Notes under the pieces: model-generated | What the model saw: the letters and a program-made list of their open reading frames with translations, nothing else | Told to the model about the DNA's origin: nothing | Database searches by the model: none | Assembly: GCA_963677445.2 (NCBI GenBank) | Contig: CAXXGF010000054.1 | Span: 203,152 to 267,151 of the forward strand | Length of the DNA: 64,000 bases | Direction of reading: 5' to 3' | Source: G963677445 sp963677445 | Lineage (GTDB): Bacteria > Bacteroidota > Ignavibacteria > Ignavibacteriales > Melioribacteraceae | Shown: positions 46,230 to 55,329 of the stretch, piece by piece | Numbering within the stretch: position 1 is the stretch's first letter | Layout of the letters: each line of letters begins with the position of its first letter | Program-made: the position numbers and the translations under genes

Positions 46230-48497
46230 ATGAAGATATATATGAATAAGATCATCTCCATTCTGCTGATAATGTTTCTTTTTCAGGGCTGTTCTCTTAT
46301 ATTTAACGGCCCCTCTTTCACATCGACGGAAGTAAGGGATAAAATGTTCCCCAAAAATAAACTTCCACTAAAAGAAAGTGTTACAATTTACTGGAATGAA
46401 AACCGCATTCCATTTATTGAAGCCGGAAATGATTATGACCTCGCCTTTGCCATAGGACTCGTCCACGCTCATTTACGCCTGGGCCAGATGGAATTTTTTA
46501 AAAGGGTCGCGCAGGGACGTCTTTCTGAAACAGGGGGACCATTCGCGACTGATATAGATAAGACAATCAGGATTTTTAATTTCGGCAAAGCTGTTCCCGA
46601 TATTATTAAATTGCTGCCTCCTGAATCGAAGGAGTGGGTTGGGCGGTATATTGATGGAATAAATCATTATATCAACAGAATGCCGAAACTGTCCGCTGAT
46701 ATGGAAGCCCTGGGGATAGAACCTGAACAATGGAATATGAAGGACCTTATTACCATGTGGCGGCTTCTTTCCGCTGATGTTAACTGGTTTAATTTTCTCG
46801 GCGCTCTGCAGCTCAGGGGAAAACCGGGCGCGGAAAAATTGTGGAATGATCTGCTGGAATATGGTAAAACCTCCAGTCCGGGTTTCAGTTATACCGACTT
46901 AAAAGACCATCCGGAAGCGCTTTCTTATTTGTTTTCAAAATCGGGCAGTAATTCAATAGTTGTTTCCTCCGCCAAAACGGGAGATAGTTCAGCTATTATA
47001 GCAAATGATCCCCACCTGGGAATAATGATCCCGAACACCTGGCTGCTGATAGGATACAAATCGCCTAATTATCACGCTATAGGAATGACACTTCCGGGGC
47101 TGCCTGTGATAGCGCTCGGCAGAAATCCCGAAATAAGCTGGGGAGGGACAAATATGAGAACATTAAGTACCACTCTCTATAAACTCAGCCCGGATGATAT
47201 GGCAAATGTAACCACTGAGAAGGATGAGATAAAGGTGTGCCTCTGGTTTGATGAAACGATGGAAAGAAGATTTTCCGATTGGGGCCCGATACTTTCAGAT
47301 TCTCCATTTTTTGAGCTTCCTTTTCCTGTGGCTGTAAAATGGATGGGGCATTATCCCTCGGATGAAATTACCGCTTTTCTGGCTATGAACAGGGCTGAAA
47401 ATTTTGATGAATTCAGAAACGCTTTCAAAACTTACGGTGTATCGGCTCAAAACTTTTTATATGCCGATACCAAAGGAAATATCGGACAGGTGCTCGCCTA
47501 TCGCAGACCTGAGCCGAAAGGGGGGATGGAAAGAAAATTATTTTATGATACATCAAAGGACTGGATAGGATATACCGGTTCAAACGACCTGCCATATTCA
47601 TTTAATCCCGGAAAGGGTTTTATTGCCTCAGCAAATAATTTACCTGCTGACAGTTTGCGCGATTATGGATGGTTTCATTCTCCCAATGACAGAATAGACC
47701 GTCTGACTGAATTGCTTAGCGTCGAAGATATTATCACAATGGAATATCTAAAGAGAATACAGGAGGATGTATATTCAAAATCGTCCCATAAACTGGCCCG
47801 GTTATTTGTGAAAAATACACCCCCCGGTTTTGAGGAAAAGTTAAATGATCAGGAAAAGGAAATTTATGATCTTATCAGAAAATGGGACGGCCATTATAAG
47901 GAGGATAAAAGAAATGCTGTGGCATTTGATCTTGTTTACCTGAAGATAGCGGACGAATGTTTTAAAGAAATGTATCCGGATGAGGATGTCAGAGCTTCCG
48001 CCTCAAGAGGGAGTTATTCAAGGTCGCAGGTATATGATTATCTGAAAGAAATTCATCCCGGCAGTCTTGCCAGCAGACTCAAAAAAGCGTTGGCTTCCGG
48101 CGCCGAACCATTTCAGGAATTCAGAAACTGGGGTGAAATGCACAGGATGGTTATAGGCCATTTTTTATCAAACGCTCCGGTCATTGGGGGTAAATGGGAA
48201 TTCCTGGAATATGGAGCCGATGGCGGCAATGAAACAATTCAAAAAACGGCTTATCAGCCTTCAACAGAAGAGAATAAAGTTTTTTACGGAGCCAACGCGA
48301 GGCATATCTCAGATATGTCGGACCCGGATGAAAATTATTTTGTGCTGCTCGGCGGACAGGATGGCTGGATGTTTTCACCCCAGACTATCGACCAGGTTAA
48401 GCTTTGGAGAAAAGGGGAGTATATAAAATTTCCCCTGAAACTGGAAACAGTAAAAAAAGAATTTAAAAAGGTGATGCGGCTATTGCCTGAAGAATAA
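46230..48497 (+). CDS. lipoprotein penicillin-acylase-family (S45) Ntn-hydrolase
   Basis: 755 residues, lipoprotein signal FQGC (Cys21). Penicillin acylases are made as a precursor and cut themselves; the N-terminal Ser of the beta chain is the nucleophile. That site is SGSNSIVVSS (Ser240 before Asn241), followed by ANDPHLGIMIPNTW, GMTLPGLPVIALGRNPEISWGGTN and the C-terminal VIGGKWEFLEYGADGG. The pre-cleavage part has the usual GLVHAHLRLGQMEFFKRVAQGRLSE. It hydrolyses amide bonds of acylated compounds such as beta-lactams or acyl-homoserine lactones; the real substrate is open. Confidence 0.9.
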   Translation: MKIYMNKIISILLIMFLFQGCSLIFNGPSFTSTEVRDKMFPKNKLPLKESVTIYWNENRIPFIEAGNDYDLAFAIGLVHAHLRLGQMEFFKRVAQGRLSETGGPFATDIDKTIRIFNFGKAVPDIIKLLPPESKEWVGRYIDGINHYINRMPKLSADMEALGIEPEQWNMKDLITMWRLLSADVNWFNFLGALQLRGKPGAEKLWNDLLEYGKTSSPGFSYTDLKDHPEALSYLFSKSGSNSIVVSSAKTGDSSAIIANDPHLGIMIPNTWLLIGYKSPNYHAIGMTLPGLPVIALGRNPEISWGGTNMRTLSTTLYKLSPDDMANVTTEKDEIKVCLWFDETMERRFSDWGPILSDSPFFELPFPVAVKWMGHYPSDEITAFLAMNRAENFDEFRNAFKTYGVSAQNFLYADTKGNIGQVLAYRRPEPKGGMERKLFYDTSKDWIGYTGSNDLPYSFNPGKGFIASANNLPADSLRDYGWFHSPNDRIDRLTELLSVEDIITMEYLKRIQEDVYSKSSHKLARLFVKNTPPGFEEKLNDQEKEIYDLIRKWDGHYKEDKRNAVAFDLVYLKIADECFKEMYPDEDVRASASRGSYSRSQVYDYLKEIHPGSLASRLKKALASGAEPFQEFRNWGEMHRMVIGHFLSNAPVIGGKWEFLEYGADGGNETIQKTAYQPSTEENKVFYGANARHISDMSDPDENYFVLLGGQDGWMFSPQTIDQVKLWRKGEYIKFPLKLETVKKEFKKVMRLLPEE

Positions 48498-48645
48498 ATT
48501 TTCTTTATTGATTTGTCCATGGGAAAGGATATTTATTTTTTCCCATTTATCGCAGAATATTTTATGAGCAGTTAAATTACAGGCAAGATGACAGGCTTCG
48601 TTAAAGCATTTCCATAATTGGAATATACAATGACAACATTGGATT

Positions 48646-48820
48646 ATCTGCCGTCCCTGACGGGACTTTTTATAATTTCTATTTCCCTTGTTTCCCCACA
48701 ATAAATTGCGGGGCTATTATCTGCCGTCCCTGACGGGACTATCTTTCAGACTTGTATTCCGCGACTTTATTCTGCGAATGGATCAGTGTAAATTATTGTT
48801 TTTTATTACAGAGATCGGGA
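48646..48820. repeat. dispersed repeat, copy 2
   Basis: Inverted match to 15650-15838. It contains two GTCCCTGACGGGAC palindromes and CCCCACAATAAATTGCGGGG. Its right end touches the 3' end of the gene at 48826. The preceding 148 nt after the acylase stop has no gene. Confidence 0.8.
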
Positions 48821-48825
48821 GAGTA

Positions 48826-49083
48826 TTATTTTTTTCTTTTCGTAATATAGAGATTACGGATAATTCCGATAAAACTTATCACAACCCAGAAGGCTTCGAT
48901 GATAAATGCCGAGAGATTAAATTCGTAAATAAGGGAATAAATTATCAATCCCGCTCCCGCGGCGTTGAGGAGGGAATAATAAATATTATCACTTCTGATT
49001 CTTCCAAGCTGAAGCAGCAGGTATGTGATAATTATCATGGCAACTCCCAGGTTGCCCGCTATGTCGTGGATGTTGTAGTGCAT
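48826..49083 (-). CDS. small three-helix membrane protein, CBU_0592 type
   Basis: 85 residues with three hydrophobic segments. The pattern (GNLGVAMIIITYLLLQLGRI, LLNAAGAGLIIYSLIYEFN, AFIIEAFWVVISFIGIIRN) fits the CBU_0592 family of small membrane proteins. Function unknown. Single gene. Confidence 0.7.
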   Translation of the reverse strand: MHYNIHDIAGNLGVAMIIITYLLLQLGRIRSDNIYYSLLNAAGAGLIIYSLIYEFNLSAFIIEAFWVVISFIGIIRNLYITKRKK

Positions 49084-49322
49084 AGATTATTGAATTGTAA
49101 ATAAAATGCTATTTAATTTCACTTTAGAATGTTCACAAGGTAATGACGCAAGAATTACTAAAAGGCTTTTCTGAATATACTTAATTTATTAAATCCTGAA
49201 TAACTTTTCTTCCTTTTCAGGAGATGAATTTTCGGGTAAATAATTTTTTAATTCCGATAGCAAATAAAATTGTAATTTTATATTTTTAAAATAAGATTTC
49301 AGAGAGTCAGAATAATAGAGAA

Positions 49323-49529
49323 ATGAAGTATACTTATTGTAAAAATATACGTTATTGTCCTCTTTTTTCAGGAAAAATATCAGAGGGTAAATGTCTGGAT
49401 ATAAATTTCGAGCGCGAAAAATATTTTTTTTCCGGAGAAATTAGCTCTATTCGAAAGCTGACAGGAAATAATATTACTGAAATAAATAGTATTTGTGAAA
49501 ATTGTAAGTCAATGCCCCTGGGAAAATGA
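49323..49529 (+). CDS. small cysteine-rich hypothetical protein
   Basis: 68 residues with six Cys, in the pattern YCKNIRYCPLF, GKCLD, ICENCKS. This suggests a metal or Fe-S site. No family recognised. Weak ribosome site. Confidence 0.5.
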   Translation: MKYTYCKNIRYCPLFSGKISEGKCLDINFEREKYFFSGEISSIRKLTGNNITEINSICENCKSMPLGK

Positions 49530-49606
49530 GGCAGCCATGCTTATTGAGAAAGTAATGATATATATTAATAAAAGTTCAATAAATTTCTGGTGAAAAGTTA
49601 TCTCCT

Positions 49607-50053
49607 ATGGAAAAAGAGGAAATTATAAATCTGATTCAGCAGTTTGAAACCTGCGAGTATGATGATGAGGAAAAAATTAGCAGGCTGGCAGGGATGGACG
49701 AAAAGTTTATTCCCCTTCTTATATTAAAGGAGACGAAGTCTACCTGGTATAGTTGCGCACTCGTTCTTGATAGAATTGGTTACCCAAAGATAAAAAATCA
49801 TATAGCGGAAATGTTTGAATGGTTCCAGGATATTAACTGGCCCGGAGCGCTGATTATAGTCGATTTACTTAAGGATATTGACAAAGCTGTGCTGCTTCCG
49901 GCAGTAGAGACAGCATTATTAAAAGCTGCTGAATTACAAGATGAATGCTGGGTCTTTGGGATAGATGCCTTTTTATCATTTACTAATATTCAGGAGAGTG
50001 ATTTTTCTTCCAAAGAAGTTTACCAGATCCTGGAACTGGCTGAGGAGGATTGA
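49607..50053 (+). CDS. DUF5071-type protein
   Basis: 148 residues, all helical. FEWFQDINWPGALIIVDLLK and EIINLIQQFETCEYDDEEKISRLAG match the DUF5071 pattern, a family often seen next to immunity or toxin genes. It starts a small cluster with the gene at 50055 (1 nt gap). Confidence 0.65.
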   Translation: MEKEEIINLIQQFETCEYDDEEKISRLAGMDEKFIPLLILKETKSTWYSCALVLDRIGYPKIKNHIAEMFEWFQDINWPGALIIVDLLKDIDKAVLLPAVETALLKAAELQDECWVFGIDAFLSFTNIQESDFSSKEVYQILELAEED

Positions 50054-50054
50054 G

Positions 50055-50495
50055 GTGAAAAAAATTATATCGAAGATTTTCTATAGTATGGATCTTGTTG
50101 AAATTGTTTTTTTCCTGATCTTTGTAGTCTTTTTATTCCTAATATTACTTTTTATCCCGGAGTTCAGGTTTGCACTATTGAACGCAGGAATTCTGGTTTC
50201 ATTCTGGGTAGCCATTTACCAGTGGGAAATAAACATTGGTGAAAAACTGGAAAAAAAAGAATTTTCCCTGGCAGGTGATGTTTTACGAAAGGGATATCTG
50301 ATTGATATTGTTAGTATAATTTTCTTTGCTTCTTTATTATACCTCGGAATTAACCAATTTCCCGATTTTTATAAAGTTAAGTTTTTTTCTGAAATATTGG
50401 TAGTTCTGCAGTTTCTTTTCTTTTTATCAATCCTGTTGTATTCGGGACGGTTGATATTTATGGTAATCAATATGAAAAAATTGAATAGCAATTAA
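50055..50495 (+). CDS. four-helix membrane protein, unknown
   Basis: 146 residues from GTG 50055 with GGAGG upstream, 1 nt after the previous stop, so translation is coupled. Four hydrophobic segments (LVEIVFFLIFVVFLFLILLF and others). No recognised family. Confidence 0.65.
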   Translation: MKKIISKIFYSMDLVEIVFFLIFVVFLFLILLFIPEFRFALLNAGILVSFWVAIYQWEINIGEKLEKKEFSLAGDVLRKGYLIDIVSIIFFASLLYLGINQFPDFYKVKFFSEILVVLQFLFFLSILLYSGRLIFMVINMKKLNSN

Positions 50496-50583
50496 GTATC
50501 TGTTCGAATTCCCTGTTTTTTATTAACTTACCATCAGACAGTTGTTTTACAGAGTATCTGCGAAAATTAGAATAAAGATTTAA

Positions 50584-50828
50584 ATGTCAGATAAAAAATC
50601 ACCATATCTTTCCGTGACATCAATGATACTTGATCTGTTTATTTGCGCGACGCCGGCTTTTATAATTTTTTTCTTACCGATACAAATGATACGTTTGGCG
50701 CTTCAGGTCCGGTAACAATTTTGTCTGTAATATATTTGTTTTATGGAGTAATTTCGCTCATTTTGTCGAAGGGACAGACGGTGGGTGAAGTTCTTCTTAA
50801 TATCAGGGCAATTAAGATAAAAACCGGT
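50584..50828 (+). pseudogene. RDD-like membrane protein, frameshifted and cut at the genome join
   Basis: The start at 50584 reads MSDKKSPYLSVTSMILDLF, a membrane helix, then goes out of frame at the TTTTTTT run near 50666-50672. One extra T would continue as LTDTNDTFGASGPVTILSVIYLFYGVIS and the RDD motif GQTVGEVLLNIRAIKIKTG. The rest is missing because alphaproteobacterial DNA begins at about 50825. Confidence 0.7.
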
Positions 50829-51762
50829 AGGCGCGGATCTTGTTGGCCAGACCAATGCCGCGCCCCTCCTGCCCGCGCAGATAGACCAAGACCCCGCCCT
50901 TCTCGCCGATCATCGCCATGCTTTCGGCAAGCTGCTCGCCACAATCGCAGCGCCTGGAACCGAAAACATCGCCGGTCAGGCATTCCGAATGGACCCGCGC
51001 CAGCGGATTTTCAGACAATGGCCCCTTGACCAGCGCAATATGCTCCAGGCCGTCGACAAGGCTTTTGAATGCATGCGCCTTGAACGCGCCGCTGCCTGTC
51101 GGCAGATCGGCAACGGCAACCTCTTCAACCAGAACTTCCGTGCGCATCCGGTATTCGGCCAGTTCAGCAATTGTGAGATACGGCATGTCGTGCTGTCTGG
51201 CGAAGACCATAAGATCGTCGCGCCGGGCCATCTCGCCGTCATCGCGCATCACTTCACAAATCACTGCCGCCGGGTTCAAGCCGGCAAGACGCGCGAGATC
51301 GACCGAACCCTCGGTGTGGCCGTCGCGGGCAAGCACGCCGCCTTCTGCCGCACGCAGCGGAAACATATGGCCGGGAGAGACGATATCGACGGCGCGCGCC
51401 TGGGGGTTGGAGGCTGCGGCAACGGTATGAGCGCGTTCGGCGGCGGAGATGCCGGTGGTGATGCCCTCGGCCGCCTCGATCGACACCGTAAAGGCGGTGC
51501 TGTGGCGGGCCCGGTTGCTGGCGACCATCGGCGGCAGGCCGAGACGGTCCACCTGCGCGCCGGTCAGCGTCAGGCAAATCAGGCCACGTGCGTGTTTCGC
51601 CATGAAATTGATGGCGGCGGCATTGGCGAACTCGGCGGCGACCACGACATCGCCTTCATTTTCGCGGCTCTCGTCATCGACCAGCAGCACCATGCCGCCC
51701 TTGCGCATGGCTTCGAGAGCCCGCTCCACCGGTTCCATTGAAAAATCGCGTTCCATTTTCAT
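50812..51762 (-). CDS. ribBA: bifunctional DHBP synthase/GTP cyclohydrolase II RibBA, truncated at the join
   Basis: Makes 3,4-dihydroxy-2-butanone 4-phosphate from ribulose 5-phosphate and opens GTP for riboflavin synthesis. RibB domain: DDESRENEGDVVVAAEFA, RAEGGVLARDGHTEGSVDLARLAG-type region, EVMRDDGEMARRDDLM. RibA domain: RVHSECLTGDVFGSRRCDCGEQL (zinc Cys) and YLRGQEGRGIGLANKIRAYR. The family continues for about 60-80 more residues, which are lost; the last codons (FLS, stop at 50812) come from the other genome. Start overlaps the ribD stop (ATGA), so translation is coupled. Confidence 0.95.
   Translation of the reverse strand: MKMERDFSMEPVERALEAMRKGGMVLLVDDESRENEGDVVVAAEFANAAAINFMAKHARGLICLTLTGAQVDRLGLPPMVASNRARHSTAFTVSIEAAEGITTGISAAERAHTVAAASNPQARAVDIVSPGHMFPLRAAEGGVLARDGHTEGSVDLARLAGLNPAAVICEVMRDDGEMARRDDLMVFARQHDMPYLTIAELAEYRMRTEVLVEEVAVADLPTGSGAFKAHAFKSLVDGLEHIALVKGPLSENPLARVHSECLTGDVFGSRRCDCGEQLAESMAMIGEKGGVLVYLRGQEGRGIGLANKIRAYRFLS
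50824..50828. other. join between two unrelated genomes
   Basis: Left of CCGGT the DNA is AT-rich and codes for an RDD-like protein on the plus strand; right of it the DNA is GC-rich and codes for RibBA on the minus strand. Both genes lose the rest of their coding sequence here. CCGGT fits both. Confidence 0.9.
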
Positions 51763-52766
51763 TCGTCTTCTCCGGGCGCCTTCACGGCATCAAATTCGGC
51801 ATTCTTGTGGGAAATTGCGATGCGATCTGGATCGCCTCTGGTGATCAGGACATGTTCGTCGGCAAGACCGGCCTCAAGCACGGCTGCGGTCACGGAGGGG
51901 CCGGCTTCGACCAGAACCTCAAGCGCGCCCCGAGCGCCGAGGCGGACAAGGGCATCATCAAGGCCGGCAGCGCGAAAGACATCGAAACCCCGTGCCCTGG
52001 CCGCATCTATATATGTCTGTGGCACCCGCCCGCGGCGGTCGAGGAGAGCCAGGAACCGCCGCTTTCCGGGGAAATCCGCGACATGACGCACGGTGAAGTC
52101 CGGGTTGTCGGCAAGCACCGTGCCGGAGCCGGTGAGGATCGCATCGGCGCGGCGGCGCAGCCGGTGGGCAAGCGCAAGCGAGGATCTGGATGTGAAGGTT
52201 TTCCGTCCCGGCGGCGGCACCATGCTGCCCGCCTCATCCACCGCCTGTTTGACCGTCACCCATGGAAGCCCTGTGAGCGCATGCTTGACGAAGGGCGCGA
52301 CCAGACGCCGGGCGAGACGGTATTCGGCGCAAAGCTCCGGGACATCTTCCGCAAAGACCACATTAAGCCCCGCAGCGCTCAGCCGTGTTGCTCCGCCGCC
52401 CGCAACGGCCGGATTGGGATCGGCTACGGCAATGACAACCCGGCGGGCGGGCGTTTCAAGGATAGCCCCGGCGCAGGGCGGGGTGCGGCCATGATGGTTG
52501 CAGGGCTCCAGCGTCACCACGACCGTGTGAATGCGATCGACAACGCCGCGCTCACGGGCAACCGCAATCGCCGCAGCCTCTGCATGCGCCGCACCTGCCT
52601 TTTGATGAAACCCTTCGGCCAGCACCGCGCCGTTTTCGTCCAGCAATACGCATCCGACAGGCGGATTGGGCGATGTCGCCCCTGCAAAGCGCGCAGCGCC
52701 GGCAATTGCGCGCTGCAAGGCGGCACGCTCATCAACCGAATTCAAAATTTCCGGGGCTGAAATCAT
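51759..52766 (-). CDS. ribD: riboflavin biosynthesis protein RibD
   Basis: 335 residues. N-terminal deaminase domain with the zinc motif AHAEAAAI (HAE) and EPCNHHGRTPPCAGAIL (PCxxxxxxPPC), then a reductase domain (WVTVKQAVDEAGSM, ADAILTGSGTVLADNPDFTVR, VLVEAGPSVTAAVLEAGLADE). It catalyses two successive steps from the GTP cyclohydrolase product. It is first in the operon after the FMN riboswitch, followed by ribBA. ribE/ribC, often between them, is absent here. Confidence 0.96.
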   Translation of the reverse strand: MISAPEILNSVDERAALQRAIAGAARFAGATSPNPPVGCVLLDENGAVLAEGFHQKAGAAHAEAAAIAVARERGVVDRIHTVVVTLEPCNHHGRTPPCAGAILETPARRVVIAVADPNPAVAGGGATRLSAAGLNVVFAEDVPELCAEYRLARRLVAPFVKHALTGLPWVTVKQAVDEAGSMVPPPGRKTFTSRSSLALAHRLRRRADAILTGSGTVLADNPDFTVRHVADFPGKRRFLALLDRRGRVPQTYIDAARARGFDVFRAAGLDDALVRLGARGALEVLVEAGPSVTAAVLEAGLADEHVLITRGDPDRIAISHKNAEFDAVKAPGEDE

Positions 52767-52868
52767 GCCCTACGCCTCGTTATTGCGACAAGACGCCACA
52801 GGGCGAAAAGCGGAAAACAACACGGAATACTCCCGCAAGGGAATGGTTTCCGCGCGTAGACACGCCTT

Positions 52869-53016
52869 GTTCTCTACCATCCGGACTATGACCGTCGGCT
52901 CCGGAATCACACCGGATCTGCTGACCCTTTCGCAAAAAACGAAAGGCGCTCGCGGGCTGATGCTCCAAAAGAGCAATTACCGCCGGTGGGGACTTTCACC
53001 CCGCCCTGAGAACGTC
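52869..53016 (-). promoter_or_regulatory. FMN riboswitch (RFN element)
   Basis: Minus-strand order matches the RFN consensus: TCAGGGCGGGGTGAAAGTCC, ACCGGCGGTAA, CAGCCCGCGAGCG, CAGATCCGGTG, ATTCCGGAGCCGACGGT, then ATAGTCCGGATGGTAGAGAA closing the P1 stem. It lies about 100 nt upstream of ribD and would lower expression when FMN is high. Confidence 0.95.
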
Positions 53017-53039
53017 ACCGGCCAATGATGACCGGTGCA

Positions 53040-53520
53040 TAGAATTTAGGAGCGCATTTTTAAAATAACAAGCCCGTTTTTGACGAAAGGCCGCTGCAGC
53101 CGCCTGACACACTGTCAACGAAGCGCTCGCGCGCCGCGTTCAGACGCTGGAACAAAGCCGCCGAAGATCATGCACATCATGTCAAACGGATCCTCCTCCT
53201 CGCCCGTTTCCGGGTCACTCATCATATTGTCCCGGCCTTGTCGCGCATTGCCTTGTCCGGTCGAAAATCCATAAAAGACACGGTCTCGTCTTCGTGGCAC
53301 TTAACCGTCATCGGGCAAGACATCGCCCCCGGTCCGACACACCGTCCCCCCCGCACTCGGCATAGCCGATCGCGCCCGGCGTACGGCACTTTTTGCCGCC
53401 CAGATGCACAAATCGACATAAGCCTTCTTGTCTTCCTGCGGCACAGCCGCCAGAAATCCTCCGATGTATTGATTTCTCGCAGCCTGAAATATACGTTGAC
53501 ACCAACATAAAGGCGGAAAC
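53040..53520. other. spacer between divergent ribD and marR genes
   Basis: No clear gene. A minus-strand open frame (MSDPETGEEEDPFDMMCMI..., start near 53225, end 53115) might encode a 36-residue peptide, but its ribosome site is weak. The promoter of the ribD operon should lie near 53045-53090. Confidence 0.45.
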
Positions 53521-54003
53521 ATGCGCGAGAGTCTACCCCTTTCAACCACGCTCGAAATCCGCGATCGCTGCCTTTGCCTGCATCTGCAGCGGGCTTCGCG
53601 TGCTGTCGGCCGGCATTTCGATGAAGCGCTGCGCCCGCTCGGCCTCACCAATGGCCAGTATTCGCTGCTGGTTTCGCTCAACCGGCCAGAGCCGCTGCGC
53701 GTGGCGGAGGTTGCCCATGTCCTGGCCATGGACCGCACCACGCTGACGGCCAGCATCAAGCCGCTGGAGCGGCGCGGGCTGATGGCGTCATTTCAGGATG
53801 AGAAGGACAAGCGCATTCGCCGTCTGAAACTGACGGATGAAGGGCTTGATCTGCTGGAGCGCGCCGTGCCGGTCTGGCGCAAGACCCATGACCGGCTCGA
53901 CAGCGTGGTCGGCGCGGATATCGATCGGCTGCGCCAAAACCTTTTGGCGCTGACCTTTGCACTGCCCGACCCTGAGGAAAACCTCAGCGATCCAGCGCCT
54001 TGA
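53521..54003 (+). CDS. MarR-family transcriptional regulator
   Basis: 160 residues with an AAGGCGG site. Winged-helix pattern: LTNGQYSLLVSLNRPEPLRVAEVAHVLAMDRTTLTASIKPLERRGLMAS, wing with DEKDKRIRRLKLTDEG. It binds DNA as a dimer and responds to a small ligand. The 3' end overlaps that of the convergent uxuA gene by 20 bp. Target unknown. Confidence 0.9.
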   Translation: MRESLPLSTTLEIRDRCLCLHLQRASRAVGRHFDEALRPLGLTNGQYSLLVSLNRPEPLRVAEVAHVLAMDRTTLTASIKPLERRGLMASFQDEKDKRIRRLKLTDEGLDLLERAVPVWRKTHDRLDSVVGADIDRLRQNLLALTFALPDPEENLSDPAP

Positions 54004-55180
54004 GGATGCCGCGCAATTCGGCAAGCCCCTTCAGGCGGCCGATTGCCGGATAACCGGGCTGCGCCCTGCGCTTCTGGTCGTCGAGAATATCGAGGCCATG
54101 ATCGGGCCGGAAAGGGATGTTCCAGTCGGCACGGCCCTGCGCGTTGCGCCGCCGCTCCTCGGCAAGCGCCGCCGCCATCAGCGCCACCATATCGGTATCG
54201 CCGCCAAGATGTTCGGACTCGTAAAACGAGCCCTTTATCTCCGCCGTTTCACGGCGAACATTGCGCAGATGCAGGAAATGCACCCGTTCTCCCAGCCGTT
54301 CCATCATGCCCGGCAGGTCATTGTCCGGGCGCGCGCCGAGCGAGCCGGAGCAGAGCGTGATGCCGCTTGCGGGAAGGTCGACGGCATCCATTATCGCCTT
54401 GTAATCGGCCTCCGTCGACATCACGCGCGGCAGGCCGAGCAGGCCGAAGGGTGGATCATCGGGATGGCAGCACAGCCGGATCCCCAGTTTTTCGGCAACC
54501 GGCGCCACCTCTTCCAGAAAGGCGATGAAATGCGCCCGAAGTCCCTCTGCGGAGATCGCGTCATACTCGGCGATATGCCGGCGCACATCCTCGAGCGTGA
54601 ATCTTTCGGCGGCCCCCGGCAGACCGAAGACGACATTCTTCGCAAGCTCTTCCCTGCGGGCGTCATCCATTGTGGAAAAGCGGCGGCCCGCCTCCTCGCG
54701 CATGTCTTCGGTAAAGTCCTCCGCAGCGCCCGGACGCTGCAGAATGTGAATGTCATAGGCGGCAAAATCGGCATAATCGAAGCGCATGCAGGTCGCGCCG
54801 TTCTTCAGCCGATAGGCAAGATCGGTGCGGGTCCAGTCGAGCACGGGCATGAAATTGTAGCAAACGGTTGTGATTCCGGCCTTCGCCAGATGTTCCATGC
54901 TGATCTTGTAGTTGGCGATATGGCCGCGCCAGTCGCCCTTCTGCTTCTTGATCTCTTCGGAAACCGGCAGGCTTTCGACAACCTCCCATTCAAGACCCGA
55001 AGGCGCGCCATCGCTCATCCGGGCAAGCTCATCCTGGCGTTTCCCGATTTCCTCCGGCGTCCACACCGCTCCGCTTGGCACATGGTGAAGGGCTGTGACA
55101 ACGCCTTCAACGCCTGCCTGCAGCATGTCGTCGACCGACACGAGATCAAAAGGTCCGAACCAACGCCATGTCTGCCGCAT
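53984..55180 (-). CDS. uxuA: mannonate dehydratase
   Basis: 398 residues, full length. Converts D-mannonate to 2-keto-3-deoxygluconate in glucuronate use. TIM-barrel with typical start MRQTWRWFGPFDLVSVDDMLQAGVEGVVTALHHVP, then CYNFMPVLDWTRTDLAY, LCCHPDDPPFGLLGLPRVMST and VHFLHLRNV with metal ligands His, Cys, His and Asp. GGAG precedes the ATG. A GntR regulator and a TRAP transporter follow on the other side, so this is a hexuronate catabolic locus. Confidence 0.95.
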   Translation of the reverse strand: MRQTWRWFGPFDLVSVDDMLQAGVEGVVTALHHVPSGAVWTPEEIGKRQDELARMSDGAPSGLEWEVVESLPVSEEIKKQKGDWRGHIANYKISMEHLAKAGITTVCYNFMPVLDWTRTDLAYRLKNGATCMRFDYADFAAYDIHILQRPGAAEDFTEDMREEAGRRFSTMDDARREELAKNVVFGLPGAAERFTLEDVRRHIAEYDAISAEGLRAHFIAFLEEVAPVAEKLGIRLCCHPDDPPFGLLGLPRVMSTEADYKAIMDAVDLPASGITLCSGSLGARPDNDLPGMMERLGERVHFLHLRNVRRETAEIKGSFYESEHLGGDTDMVALMAAALAEERRRNAQGRADWNIPFRPDHGLDILDDQKRRAQPGYPAIGRLKGLAELRGILKALDR

Positions 55181-55329
55181 TATCTCACTCCCACCTGATT
55201 TTCGCTTCTCTCACAGTCACATCCAAGCGCGCAAGCGCAGGGCCGGACCATGGCCAAGGCTTAGCATTGAAGTCACCTGTTGACTAGTATGGAAGTATGG
55301 TGCAGTGTCGATGAAGAGGAGAACCGGAT

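Noticed and set aside
51738..52760. 340-codon plus-strand open frame opposite ribD
   Set aside because: ribD on the other strand has complete family motifs. Long shadow frames are expected in GC-rich DNA.
53957..55198. 413-codon open frame opposite uxuA
   Set aside because: Shadow of uxuA in GC-rich sequence; no family motif and no ribosome site.
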